Shown here: positions 21,590 to 32,420 of the stretch, piece after piece
Layout: each line of letters begins with the position of its first letter
How positions within the stretch are numbered: the stretch's first letter is position 1
Source of the DNA: Anomaloglossus baeobatrachus
Lineage: Eukaryota > Chordata > Amphibia > Anura > Aromobatidae
Assembly (NCBI RefSeq): GCF_048569485.1
Contig: NC_134353.1
Span: 422,092,243-422,156,242 of the forward strand
Direction of reading: 5' to 3'
DNA length: 64,000 bases
Program-made: the position numbers and the translations under genes
The notes under the pieces: generated by a model
Databases searched by the model: none
What the model was told of the DNA's origin: nothing
Seen by the model: the letters and a program-made list of their open reading frames with translations, nothing else

Positions 21590-23572
21590 ATGTATTTTAT
21601 TGTTAATGCTGATGTTGACCTTGAGCTTAGTAAGATGCAGAAGGAGATACAGGCGTTTAAAATAAAAAAATTCCAACGTGATCTTCGTGACCAACAATTA
21701 AATCAAATCTATAGATGGCAGCAGCCGTCATATAGATCTAGATCTAGATTTCGATCTAAATCAGGGTCGCGATCACGCTCTGCGTCCCTTATATCTGGCT
21801 TCTCTTCAGACGAAATAACGACTCCTGGTAGCACGGATGGGACCAATTTGGGATCGAACCCCACAATGTCGGGGGTAATGACACGACTTAAAGCGACCAA
21901 ACAAGTCCCACAAAAAACATCTAAAAAAGATAACCGTACTCTTCAGGTAATTAATCTATCCACCCATGTGCTGTCAGGGGCACAAACTGAGGTCCTGTCC
22001 AGGGGGCTATCTTTCTCTCCGACTAACGCCTTTAATTTTTTCACAGCCATGAAAGATCTCCATCTTTTTTCTAGAAAGCTGGTATTGAAAAAACTGCATA
22101 ATCGCCACATGCCAACTTTTGGCTTGGATAGTCGTGAAGAGAGAGAGGCCCTGGCAATTCTGGAGGAACTTCAGTCGGAACAACAACCCCCTGACAGCAC
22201 AGGTGTGTTTCCATCATCGATTTTACCTAAGTCTACGAAGTTTCCCCCCTTGTCACTTTGTCCCTCTGTTGAGATATTTACAAGGTTGGTATTAAATGAC
22301 TTTGCTCAATTGCCATCTAGGCGTCATAGTGATAACCTTACATCTCGACAGAGAACAGCACTAAAACAACTTGAGAGCTGGAAGGACGTAGTAATAAAAC
22401 CTGCTGACAAGGGGGGAAACATAGTAATATGGCCTATTGCTAAATATGAAAGGGAGACTTTTCGCCAGTTGAGAGACAAGGAGACGTATAGGAAGTTGGA
22501 TTTCAACCCTGTAAACTCCTTCTCTAGAGAACTTTCAATAATTCTTGAGCAGGCGCTGGATTTGGGTCTCGTCACGAGGAAAGTTGTGGAGGGCTTGCTG
22601 GTTAAATATCCCAAGGTGCCCACCTTATACTTGCTCCCCAAAATCCATAAGGATGCCCTTGACCCGCCGGGCCGTCCGATCGTGTCTGGATTGGAGGGTA
22701 TGTGTGACCCAGTATGTAAGTTCATTGACTTCTATTTAAAACCTCTGGTGGAAACACTTCCCTCCTATCTAAAAGACACGACGGACGTGCTCAATAGGGT
22801 CAATGGCATCTACATGCTTTTGGTCACGGCGGATGTAGAATCTTTGTACACCTGCATCCGCCATGACGATGGGTTGGCAGCCGCTCAATTCTTTCTTAGG
22901 GCCTCCGGTCGGGACAGCGCGATGTGCGATTTGATTCTCCAGCTGCTCCGCTTTATCCTTACCCACAATTTTTTTACGTTTAAAGATTTGTTCTATTTAC
23001 AGCAACGCGGCACTGCGATGGGTGCGGCCTGCGCGCCCTCGTACGCCAATCTCTTCCTAGGGTACTGGGAGAGATCAATTTTTGGCGACGAGGGGGACCA
23101 GGCCGTATCCCATGTGCAGTGCTGGCTTAGATATATAGACGATTTGTTGATTTTGTGGCAGGGTACGGCGGAGCAGCTTGAGACTTTTGTGGACAGACTT
23201 GGCATGAATCCATTTAATATTAAGTTAACGCATAAATACCATAGTAAACGCATTGACTTCCTGGACATCTTAATTACAGTTGATGATGATAATTTGATTC
23301 AAACGGATGTCTTTCGGAAGAGTACATCTGTGAATGCGTTGCTTCATGCCTCGTCTGCCCATAACTCATCCACTATTCGCGCTGTCCCCACCGGACAGTT
23401 CCTGAGAATGAAGAGAATCTGTTCATCAGATCAAAAATTTGAGGAGCAGGCTGCCGACCTCAAGTCACGGTTCCAGGAAAGGGGGTATAGCAATCGTAGT
23501 ATTAAGAGGGGCTACCTTAGGGCTAAAAAACACTCCGAGGTCCCAACTCCTTTTGACGAGAAACAAAGATAG
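21590..23572 (+). CDS. Penelope-like reverse transcriptase region
   Basis: A 660-codon open frame. Residues 1-100 are basic with an SR-rich stretch, perhaps nucleic-acid binding. From about residue 255 come the PLE RT motifs in order: KPADKGGNIV, LPKIHK, GRPIVSG, TADVESLYTCI, RGTAMGAACAPSYANLFLG and RYIDDLL, which carries the YxDD catalytic pair. FRKSTSVNALLHASSAH and SNRSIKRGY follow, as in PLE thumb regions. The RT copies element RNA into DNA during target-primed insertion. The first methionine lies only about 45 bp inside the terminal repeat, so the true start could be different. The frame overlaps the endonuclease frame downstream. Confidence 0.85.
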   Translation: MYFIVNADVDLELSKMQKEIQAFKIKKFQRDLRDQQLNQIYRWQQPSYRSRSRFRSKSGSRSRSASLISGFSSDEITTPGSTDGTNLGSNPTMSGVMTRLKATKQVPQKTSKKDNRTLQVINLSTHVLSGAQTEVLSRGLSFSPTNAFNFFTAMKDLHLFSRKLVLKKLHNRHMPTFGLDSREEREALAILEELQSEQQPPDSTGVFPSSILPKSTKFPPLSLCPSVEIFTRLVLNDFAQLPSRRHSDNLTSRQRTALKQLESWKDVVIKPADKGGNIVIWPIAKYERETFRQLRDKETYRKLDFNPVNSFSRELSIILEQALDLGLVTRKVVEGLLVKYPKVPTLYLLPKIHKDALDPPGRPIVSGLEGMCDPVCKFIDFYLKPLVETLPSYLKDTTDVLNRVNGIYMLLVTADVESLYTCIRHDDGLAAAQFFLRASGRDSAMCDLILQLLRFILTHNFFTFKDLFYLQQRGTAMGAACAPSYANLFLGYWERSIFGDEGDQAVSHVQCWLRYIDDLLILWQGTAEQLETFVDRLGMNPFNIKLTHKYHSKRIDFLDILITVDDDNLIQTDVFRKSTSVNALLHASSAHNSSTIRAVPTGQFLRMKRICSSDQKFEEQAADLKSRFQERGYSNRSIKRGYLRAKKHSEVPTPFDEKQR

Positions 23573-24233
23573 AGCTGAACACCTGGCGGTCAGATTTATT
23601 ACCACCTTTAACCATGAATGGCATAATATTCGTGCCATTTTGAATCGCCCTTGCTCTATTTTAACATCTGACCCTGCCCTGAAGGACTCTCTCTCTGACC
23701 ATCCTCTAATGACGGCTAGGAGATCGGCTAATCTCCGTGATGTGTTGGTCAGAAGCCATTATGCTCCACCGGTATCCGGTTTTTTAGGTCTTACCAATCC
23801 TCGGGTTGGTTGCTTCCCATGCGGCCATTGTCTCGCATGCAGCAATGTCATTCGCAGTTCGGTATTTGCATCAGCAGACGGGACGCGTGAGTTCCACATC
23901 AGGGACTATGTCTCATGTGGCACCTCAAACGTCATATGTTATGCTGTTTGTGGGTGCCCATTGATTTACATTGGCCTGACATCGCGCGAACTGCGCGTTC
24001 GCGTTCATGTGAGGGACCTTGCCTCTTTAAAAACTATTCCACGCCATTTCAAGGCCTACCATGGATGTGATCCAAAATCTCTACTAATACGTGGGATTGA
24101 GGTTGTCCATGGTAGCATTAGGGGTGGCAATATTAAGAAAAGGCTAGCCCGTGAGACGCGATGGATGGTGATATTGGGTACACTCACCCCGTCGGGTCTC
24201 AATGAGGCTTTAAGTTTTGCTCCTTTTCTATGA
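23439..24233 (+). CDS. GIY-YIG endonuclease region of the Penelope-like element
   Basis: The open frame overlaps the end of the RT frame in another register. It contains a Cys-rich linker, GCFPCGHCLACSNV followed by YVSCGTSNVICYAVC, which resembles the zinc-binding segment before Penelope endonucleases. The GIY-YIG-like core LIYIGLTSRELRVRVHVR includes the catalytic Arg of the second helix. The terminal ARETRWMVILGTLTPSGLNE supplies the conserved Glu and the closing GLNE signature. The domain nicks target DNA to prime reverse transcription. Its useful part probably begins near 23575; the upstream start codon shown is inside the RT overlap and may not be used. Confidence 0.8.
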   Translation: MRSRLPTSSHGSRKGGIAIVVLRGATLGLKNTPRSQLLLTRNKDRAEHLAVRFITTFNHEWHNIRAILNRPCSILTSDPALKDSLSDHPLMTARRSANLRDVLVRSHYAPPVSGFLGLTNPRVGCFPCGHCLACSNVIRSSVFASADGTREFHIRDYVSCGTSNVICYAVCGCPLIYIGLTSRELRVRVHVRDLASLKTIPRHFKAYHGCDPKSLLIRGIEVVHGSIRGGNIKKRLARETRWMVILGTLTPSGLNEALSFAPFL

Positions 24234-24589
24234 CATCACCCCACTTTGTGGTTTCTCTCCCCCCTATTTTGATTGAGGGATATGGATGAGTGTTTTTAAC
24301 TATGTGTCTATTTTTTCCTTTTTATATACTTATTGTGTTCCTTTTTCCCTTTCACATGTCCCCTGGGAATAACAGCTTTGATCCTGTTGTATATCGATTT
24401 ACCAAGCCAGAATATGATATATGAGAAATGAAGATTTTTCCTATTTAATTGACACAGACACCGGATTGCATACATGGCGTGTTTAATACACATTTACTTG
24501 TACCCATGCTGATAAGCTTTGGTAATGACTTTATATTGTACCTCCATTTATGCGGCTGTATAAGTGTAATGTCTGTGCCTGCGTATACT

Positions 24590-24810
24590 TTGTCCTCATT
24601 TTCCTTACCTGTCATGGATGTGCGCGTGCGCGTCTTGTGCCGCGGGTCCACCTTCCTCCCGGCCGTCTCTGGGTGACTTGCGGCGCATGCGCGGGTGCTA
24701 TGGAGACGCGTCCCTGCTCCCGCGCATGCGCTGTGGTCATAACGGTGTGTGGCGGTTGCCGGATCTCGGGGGCGCCATGCGCGCACGCGCCGGTAATATC
24801 CTTTGACAGG
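24590..24810. promoter_or_regulatory. CpG-rich segment with two NRF1-like palindromes
   Basis: GGCGCATGCGCGG at about 24682 and CGCGCATGCGCTG at about 24721 each contain the GCGCATGCGC core bound by NRF1, in an otherwise A/T-rich element. They lie about 150-190 bp upstream of the hammerhead-like motif. A promoter within the Penelope terminal region is an inference. Confidence 0.4.
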
Positions 24811-24869
24811 ATGCAGCTGTTTTCATGGGACTAGCGGCTATTTAAACTAGCCGACTATTATGATCATTC

Positions 24870-24923
24870 ACTCCCTGATGAAGCAACAGCGCACAAGCTA
24901 TCTGTGAAACGTACGTCGGAGTT
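24870..24923 (+). ncRNA. Hammerhead ribozyme-like motif of the Penelope element
   Basis: The core CTGATGA is at 24875-24881, GAAAC at 24906-24910 and GTACGTC at 24911-24917. ACTCC just before and GGAGT just after pair as a 5-bp helix I. ACAG and CTGT between the core blocks can form part of helix II, with an internal bulge. AC/GT form the tiny helix III typical of Penelope hammerheads. Expected cleavage would be after GTC (24917). Whether the bulged helix II permits activity is unknown. Confidence 0.7.
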
Positions 24924-24996
24924 TCTCAGGGGACTTAACCCTTCCTCACCTGACAAACCTGCCAGACCTTTAGTTATACACATGGCCTGCACATGG

Positions 24997-25440
24997 TGGT
25001 ATGTATGAGGCTCCTGCCATTCTTGTGTTCCCTCTGCCTTAACATTATGTTAAATTCTGAATTACCTTGATTTAGAGCACTGATAGATGGTTGGCATTGA
25101 GGGACGTTGTATGTGCAGGACCCTACTTACAACCACTATATACACACATGCAGTATATGCCTCATGAGATAAGTGCAGACATATGCGTCATATGTCTTAT
25201 GTGATTTATTTATACACGTAGATTGTACTTTGTGGTATGTATGGGGTTCCTGCCATTCTTGTGTTCCCTCTGCCTTAAAACCTTGAATAACGCTGATTTG
25301 GAGTAGTGATAGAGGTTGGCAATAAGGGACGTTGTATGTGCAGGACCCTGCTTACAGCCACTATATGCACACATGTGTTATGTGCCTCATGAGACATGTG
25401 CACATATAGGCGTTACATGCCTTTTGTGATAAACATGGTA
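24997..25440 (+). repeat. Two-unit tandem repeat (about 236 bp) in the Penelope 3' region
   Basis: TGGTATGTATGNGG...CCTGCCATTCTTGTGTTCCC begins at 24997 and again at 25233. GGGACGTTGTATGTGCAGGA and ATGCCTCATGAGA follow in both units at similar spacing. The units differ at many positions, so the duplication predates this insertion. Confidence 0.8.
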
Positions 25441-26001
25441 GTTAATAACTGGCCAATACAGACCCTTCTGACACCCCGCATCCACTCTATACACTCGTGT
25501 TGAGCTATTTATAAGCAGCACTTGTATATGGTGTGGTTTGCGTCTGTGCTTTGGCCTATGAATTTTTATTGTGATCTTTCTCCCATGAGACTTTGTTGCA
25601 TTGTTTTCATTGTACATAAATGTGATACCTGTGTAAACAGCACGCAGGAATGGTGCAGTCAGCACTTCTGTTCATTCTTGCTGATTTAACTTTTATGTGA
25701 CATTCACGTGTCTTTGTTAATACTCTTTTAGGATTCTTGCAGGTTATGTCTGTGCCCTTTTAACACCTCTCCTCTTGGCCTCATTTTCTTTACTCCTGAT
25801 TCTATAACATATTTATATATGTATTTTTCTTACCTGTTTTTGATACAATATCAATTAAGATAAGATAACAATAAAATACATAAATTTTTTGAAGCATTTC
25901 TACTCGTCTTTCTCCTGTTTTTGAATCAGTTACCTGTAGCAACCCCGGTTTGCAGTACCGTCTAAGCCGACAACACCGAAACCTCCAACTTACCTCTACC
26001 A

Positions 26002-26926
26002 GTGCCAGTACCAAATAAAGCACCCGAGCAAATTAATAACAGTCACCAAGAGGTGCCCTCTCAAACACAGTCACCACGGCAAGATGGCAACCAAGTGTTT
26101 CCTGACCCACTTCCACAGCTCAAGCAGCAGCCATCAGAATTTACAGAGGCTAAATCACAGCTCAACCCTGCAGCAACGTCATTCTACCCGGGAACATCGC
26201 ATCCATTCACGCCAGGCAGCCCATACGCCCCAGGGGCATCACGAGTCGTCGTGGCAACAAGTGGTGAGAAATCAGATATGTCTGAGTTTGCCAGGTTCAT
26301 GGTGAGCAGAGAGTTAATCAACACTAGTCTCACGAAATTCGATAATCGTGCAGAGAGCTACAGGGCCTGGAAAGCAACTTTCAAGGCGGCCATCGCCAAT
26401 CTCAACTTAACTGCAGATCAGGAGCTCGACCTCCTGATCAAGTGGTTGGGCCCAGGCTCTACAAACCGTAGCAAAAAGCCTAAGAACCGTCTATGTGGGA
26501 CAAGCAGAAACAGGTCTCGCTGCTGCATGGCAAAGACTGGAACGCACCTTTGGCAGCGCAGAAGCAATAGAGAAAGCCCTATTTAAGAGACTGCAGGACA
26601 TCCCAAAGATCAACCTTAAAGAAGCCCACAAGCTTCAAGACCCAAGTGATCTGCTCATGGAGCTGGAGCTCGCCAAAAGAGATCCTCGTCTGTCTGGGCT
26701 GTGCTTCCTGGATACAGCCCATGGAGTGAACCCAATCGTGGTGAAGCTGCCATACAGTCTGCAGGAGAAATGGGCAAAGTCAGTCTCAAGGTACAAAAGA
26801 GTGCATGACGTCACCTTTCCCCCATTGATTCACTTCTGCAAGTTCATGGACGAGCAGGCCCAGATGAGGAACGACCCCAGCCTCGACTTCCTAGAGTTCA
26901 ACACTTCGGCAGCTGCAACAACATAA
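26002..26926 (+). other. BEL/Pao Gag core-like part
   Basis: It contains the SLTKFDNRAESYRAWKATFK and LTADQELDLLIKWLGPGS pattern and downstream AWQRLERTFGSAEAIEKAL, the conserved Gag core of BEL/Pao elements (DUF1759-like). It is a part of the fossil at 19661-30241. Confidence 0.7.
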
Positions 26927-27159
26927 TCATCAAGGTATGAAGGTGCCATACACAAACGCAGAGACATTAAAAACACGGTGTCAGGAAGACTGAGCTACCA
27001 TCACCTGCAGCACCCACAGATAAACAATACACCATCTCATCACGAGATAAGTCTTTCAATCAAGAATGCCCCATCCATAAAAAACCGCACTCACTGAACA
27101 AGTGCAGAGGGTTAAGATCCAAAACCCTACAGGAGCGCAAGAAAGTCCTCACAGAGCTT

Positions 27160-27290
27160 GTAATCTGTTTCAAATGCTGTGCATCACTTGAGCACATGGC
27201 CAAGGACTGTAAATCCATCGTCAAGTGTGAGGAGTGTCATAGTGAAAAACACGTTTCAGCCATGCACCCAACCCAGCTAGCTAGAGACAC
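27160..27290 (+). other. BEL/Pao zinc-knuckle part
   Basis: The frame reads CFKCCASLEHMAKDCK followed by VKCEECHSEKHVSAMHP, two CCHC-type knuckles as found between Gag and protease in BEL elements. It is a part of the same fossil. Confidence 0.65.
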
Positions 27291-27477
27291 ACCGGCTGCA
27301 GTCACCACCGCTCCCACTCCAAGTCATGGCGGGGAGTCCAAGAATCAGACTGACACCACCACAGCCGTCTCCTGCTCATGCTCAGAGGTATGTGGAGAGG
27401 GCCAAACTCAGAAATGTTGTGCCTGAATATGCCTCATCAAGGTTTATCCCGAGGGACATCCAGAAAAGGCAACGAAG

Positions 27478-27984
27478 GTGTATGCCATCACAGACGACCA
27501 AAGCAACCGGTCCCTGCCAGGAACCAAATTCTTTGAAGCCTTCGGAATTAATGGACCATCAGAACCCTACACCTTGAACACCTGCTCGGGTCGCATAGAG
27601 ACTAGCGGCAGAAGAGCCCAGGGATTCATTGCTTCTATCAATGGGAAGACTGAAATACCTGTACCAACGCTCGTTGAATGTGACCAAATACCCAGCCACA
27701 GGAATGAAATTCCTACCCCAGAAGCTGCATTTCTTCAACCACACCTAAGACACCTCGCTAGTGTTATCCCACCTTTGGACAATAATGCAGAGATTTTACT
27801 CCTGCTCAGCAGAGACAATCTAAGGGTACACAAGGTGCGACAACAGTGTAATGGGCCTGACTATGCACCATACGCCCAGAGACTGGACTTGGGATGGGTA
27901 GTCATAGGAAATGTGTGCGTTGATCGATTAGGAATTGATTCCTTCAAGACTTACGTGCATGGAGTGGGCGCACAACCTGCTTAA
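27478..27984 (+). other. BEL/Pao protease-like part
   Basis: It resembles the BEL aspartic protease domain and its downstream segment: INGPSEPYTLNTCSG, then LLSRDNLRVH at the position of the usual LIGRD, and APYAQRLDLGWVVIGNVC, a signature conserved in BEL Pol. It is a part of the same fossil. Confidence 0.65.
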
Positions 27985-28281
27985 AGCCATGTCCTCATCA
28001 CTATGTAGTGAAAGAGAAGTCTCCAGACACAATACAGCTACCTGACATCGCTTCTTCTGTGCATATCGACAACTTGGGAAGATCAGTCTTTCACACAACC
28101 AAGGACGACGATAAAGTAGCCTTGTCAGTAGAGGACAGAGAATTCATTGAAATAATGGACTGAGTTTTCTAAAGACAAAACCAACCACTGGGTCTCTCCA
28201 TTACCCTTCTAATCTACCCGGGTAAGACTCCCAAACAACCGAGCTCAAGCTCAGACCAGATTTAACTCTCTTCAGCATTCT

Positions 28282-29545
28282 ATGAACAGCAAGCCTGCAA
28301 TGAGAGAACACAGCGCCGCCTTGACGGACAAGAAAGTCTGCAACAACCTAGCAGAACCTGTACCAGCCGAACTAAATCCAGCAGATCACGCAACTAGACC
28401 TACGTCTATAAGTTCTTTTGCTAACTCTTCTTGGCTTACAGGTCCAGAGATCCTGCTGAGACAGTCAGAAGAAGGTTTCCAGGAAGCCTTCAGCATCCTA
28501 GATCCAGACAACGATCCAGATGTCCGAGCTGAAGTCAATACCCTGGCCACCAGTGCAGAAAAAACTTCCAACCTCGGTTGCCAACGGTTTGAACGTTTCT
28601 CTAGCTGGATGAGGCTCGTCAGGACTGCCGCTAGGTTAGTGCACATCGCCAGATGCTATCGTACAGACCTTAAAAACAAAGACTGTCATCGCTGGCATGT
28701 CTGCCACAAACCCCTTTCTGCTGAGGACATCTCCCATAGCGAGTCCCTCATAATACGCCACCTCCAACAGAGTGAATTCGTCATAGAAAGGAAGTATTTA
28801 TACAACAAACAGCAGATTCCATTAAGAAGCCCTCTCGCCAATTTAAAGCCAGTCATCGACAGTTTCGACTTACTGAGAGTTGGCGGTCGTTTAAAATCAG
28901 GCTCATCTTGGAGTTGCAGAACAAAATCCTCTCATCATTCCCAACAAACACCATGTTAGTGTCTTGCTGAACATCGACACCAACCCTATCCAAGATCAGC
29001 TGGCAGAGAAAGGTTGCACCTGGATCTTCAATCCCCCTCACAGTTCTCACATGCAAAGCTCCTGGGAGAGGATGATCGGGATTTGACGCAACATCTTGAG
29101 CTCCATGCTAATGGACGTCAATTCCTCAAGACTCGCACATGAGACTCTAGTCACTCTTTTAGCTGAAGTCTCAGCTATTATCAATTCAAGACCCCTTGTG
29201 CCGGTGACCATGGATCCAGAAACACCAACCATATTGACTCCTACTATTCTTATTACCCAAAAACCTAAGACAACGCGGTAATGCCCAGCGGAGAGTTCAC
29301 CCATGCGAACGCTTATCAAAAACACTGGAAACGGGTTCAAATACTTGGCTGACTACTTCTGGAACCGATGGAGGAAGGAATACCTCACCATTCTTCAAGG
29401 AAGAAAGAAGTGTCGACATCCCAAGCCGAACCTCAAAGAAGAAGACCTAGTCCTCATGAAAGACCAGACCACAGAAAGGACTGACTGGCCTATGGGACTG
29501 ATTACTACTAACTGCCTAACCAGAACGGAAATGTTCGGAAGGTAG
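28282..29545 (+). other. BEL/Pao RNase H-end and integrase-like parts
   Basis: PAELNPADHATRP marks the end of the RNase H region. FDLLRVGGRLKSG is the BEL motif ahead of the integrase zinc finger. FNPPHSSHMQSSWERMIG and AEVSAIINSRPLVP match the integrase core end, and DYFWNRWRKEYLTILQ the C-terminal region. Parts of one broken element, not genes. Confidence 0.7.
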
Positions 29546-29782
29546 AGCTAAAGGTCATCAGGAAAGGTGAGATGAAGATCTTTGCAAGGCCAATCCACGA
29601 ACTTGTTCTGCTGTTGCCCATAGAGAGCGTCCCTACGGGATGAACGCTACCGGACCTGAACTTTGAGCCATCCTCCTTGTTTGGACTCAATTGATCTTGT
29701 TTTTTCATTTAACAAGCCTTTCCTTTCAGGTTGTATTATGGACTCAATAGTGAAATCCCCAAAGTGAATTTCAGACGGGGAG

Positions 29783-30241
29783 TGTGCTGTTTCTATTTGT
29801 CTTAGTTAAAACTGTTATTTAATGTTTTTCATGCTTGTCTCTGCTGCCATCTACTGGTCAGACCTTTCGGCTCCTCTGTTTCTTTTGTCCAGCCCATGGG
29901 AGTGTCTGATGACCCTCTTGCATCACCATCCTGGTATGTTCATTCCAAACCAAAGTTTGTGAGGACATCATCCCTTATTGGAGCTGCTAGAAGCAAAATC
30001 TTCTGACCGTAGTAGCTTCAGAGACAAGCATCACAGGAGAACTACAATGCCAAGTACTTGGACCGCTGTACTTCTGCATGTCCTTAACCTTTGGAGAAAA
30101 TAAACCACCATTGTTTCATCTCAGCATGTGCATGTTTAACTCTGGAGCGCTCTGGTCCCGTCTGCCTCACCTATAGGAAAAACGAAGGTAAGATTCTCAC
30201 AACTACGCACCTTCAAATCGCCTTTAAGTGGGGACAGAACA
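29783..30241 (+). repeat. BEL/Pao 3' LTR
   Basis: It is 459 bp, preceded by a short purine-rich stretch (GACGGGGAG) that fits a polypurine tract, and followed by the AACGC target duplicate. Confidence 0.85.
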
Positions 30242-30246
30242 AACGC

Positions 30247-31020
30247 AATGAAAACGCACATAATTTGCTACCTGAGTTATTCCCTGCGTGATTTCATGAT
30301 TACATTACAGTCAATGGAGTGAATATCTGCTCTCTGCGGAAAAGAAGTGACATACACATTTTTTCTCAACAAAATCTACTGAAAGAATTTTCTTGAGAAA
30401 AATATGCAGTGTGCGCACAGCTAATTTTTTTCCATAGGTTTTGCTGGGAAATGTCTGCAGAAAGGTACAACCATTTTCTCAAGAAATTTCTGCAGCAAAA
30501 ACGCACAATTAACAGGTAAAAACACAGTGTGCACACAGGGGGCTTATGGGGATTTCTGGGGAGACAAGTTGAGTATCACTCTCCATCCAGGCTCTGAAAG
30601 AGGTTGTTCTATCTTTTTCCATTCTTCAAGATGTTGCAATATGTCACGAACTTGGTCATTCCATGCCTAGAAGAGTTGGCTTGGTTCTGTAATAAAAAAA
30701 ATCATGGAGATCATACAAAATACTAGATTTAATATGGGGGTGTATTCCCTTTTGCATCATTTGATTAAAACAGAAGAATTTGTAATGAACGTTATATTAT
30801 CAGCCTTACTTTCAGGTAATTCATAAAGAAAAAAAAAAGTTAAAATTTTGGATATTGTTCTCATGTTCAGTAAAATATTGATTAAAATCCTACTTTTCAA
30901 AAATGGTGTATTCATTTTTGCTGTGCACTGTATAATACATATTAGAGCAGGAATATTCTGACTGTTCTGTACAATGCTATCTTGCTTGTAAACTAATCAC
31001 AAACTTATCTGTGAAGACTT
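30247..31020. other. MITE remnants and possible Tc1/mariner fragment
   Basis: 30340-30545 has short inverted TTCTCAAGAAA/TTTCTTGAGAAA blocks and GTGTGCGCACA motifs of a palindromic MITE whose edge resembles 17771. On the minus strand 30560-30690 resembles a transposase C-terminal block, and 30905-30935 (TATTCATTTTTGCTGTGCAC) resembles a mariner terminal region. Both assignments are weak. Confidence 0.35.
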
Positions 31021-31189
31021 AAATGGCACTCAAAGCCTAAAGTCAGGTCCCTTATGCCATCCAAGCCAGCAGCATTCAGTTACACATAAAAATGGTCTTC
31101 CTAAGCAGCCATGTATAATATCACTCTTAAACTCAGTGTGTTACAAAAAACAGAGGATATAAATGCATTTTTTTTTATGTAAATGAAAA

Positions 31190-31600
31190 AGTCAGAACTA
31201 TTGAAATGGGCGTTATCATGCCCAGAGGGACGTGATAACATGGAAAGAGGGCCGACTAATATGATTTCCACAAACCAGTCACCACAGCTCCCGCAAAGCT
31301 TGCAAATGCGCACAGCTCATTTCAGCAGCGTCGGTGTGCTTCAGAAGCCGGCTATACACATCATGGCTTCATAGCATTGCACTGCTCATGATTGGAAGTG
31401 CAGAAGCGGATCTTCTGACCATGAGCAGCGCACCTCTCTGAAGCCGGAATGTGTTCACATAGCTTCTGAAGCACACCGGCGCTGCTGAAATGAGCCAAAT
31501 GCATGCGCGAGATGTCCAGGAGCTGGCTATGACGTCGGCTAGTGGGAATCATGCCATTACGCACACAAAGATGTGATAACATGGAAAGAGGGCTGACTAG
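31190..31600. repeat. Palindromic repeat unit
   Basis: GCTCATTTCAGCAGCGTCGGTGTGCTTCAGAAG (from about 31316) recurs inverted near 31460-31496. GTGATAACATGGAAAGAGGG occurs in direct orientation at 31231 and 31573. Probably a composite foldback MITE. Confidence 0.5.
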
Positions 31601-32348
31601 TCTGGGGACACAACACCACTTCGATTAGTTAAGGCCCTAATTTGCATCTGAAAAATAGATTTTTTTTTTTTTTAACACATTGATTTTAGAGAATGAGGTT
31701 ATACACGACTGCTTAAGAAAACGATTTGGATGTGCAAATGTGAATGCGGTTGACGTGGAGGGCATAAGGGACCTGAGAGGTTCCTTTAACTCAGTCTTGT
31801 GGCTGAACTTCATCGAAAGAGCAGCTATAACTGTTATACATCATGTGGAAGGTAAATGCAAAAGGTGGAATTGCACGTTAAAAGGTTTTCCTTCAAAAAG
31901 GAAGTTTCCAGTATAATGCACTTTAAAAAAAATATAAAAAAAAAATTGGAGGCATATTTTAAGTCATAATTGGGAAAAGCAGACAAAAGTTGGAGATTAA
32001 TTGAAACAACATATTAAAAATTGTGTAATTTTTTAATAAACACTTTCATTTCTAGAACAACAAAAAACACCCTTTAAAATGAAATGTATCACCCATTTCT
32101 GGTAACAAAGTCAAAGCAAACATTGATAGATTTCTGTTCATGATTATACGGAAAAGCCATTTTGGCTCAGCTGTTTCAGCATTTATACATATACTTTAAA
32201 GAATCTAGATAAAGATATTGAATGAAGAGGTTTATTTAATTCCGTGGAGACTCTTTCTAGCCATATTTTGTGACCTGTGCAAAATACAATGTGCAGGGAG
32301 GGGGAGGAGGCGAGCTGTTACAATCACATACTGTGGTGTGATCTAGTG

Positions 32349-32420
<72 letters not shown>

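Larger units (their letters stand above)
21545..25928 (+). mobile_element. Penelope-like element (Neptune-like), nearly whole
   Basis: The ends are inverted repeats of about 60 bp: 21545-21605 (AATCAAAAACAGGAGAAAGA...) and its complement at about 25866-25928. Between them, in order, are an RT region, an overlapping GIY-YIG endonuclease region, a CpG-rich palindromic segment, a hammerhead ribozyme-like motif and a two-unit tandem repeat. RT plus GIY-YIG plus hammerhead is the hallmark of Penelope-like elements; RT followed by a C-terminal GIY-YIG domain, plus vertebrate occurrence, points to Neptune or a relative. It interrupts the BEL element. Confidence 0.85.
19661..30241 (+). mobile_element. 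BEL/Pao LTR retrotransposon fossil, split by a Penelope-like element
   Basis: Two LTRs (19661-20127 and 29783-30241) start TGTGCTG and end GACAGAACA. A 5-bp duplication AACGC lies at 19656-19660 and 30242-30246. By eye the LTRs differ at about ten positions plus a few small gaps, roughly 2%, so the insertion is fairly young. The interior has Gag-like, zinc-knuckle, BEL protease-like and integrase-like parts on the plus strand. It is broken with several breaks and not every pol domain is recognisable. The Penelope-like element at 21545-25928 landed inside it later. Confidence 0.85.

Noticed and set aside
24445-24834. Frames in the CpG-rich Penelope 3' region
   Set aside because: Overlapping frames on both strands caused by high GC; downstream of the endonuclease and without domain features.
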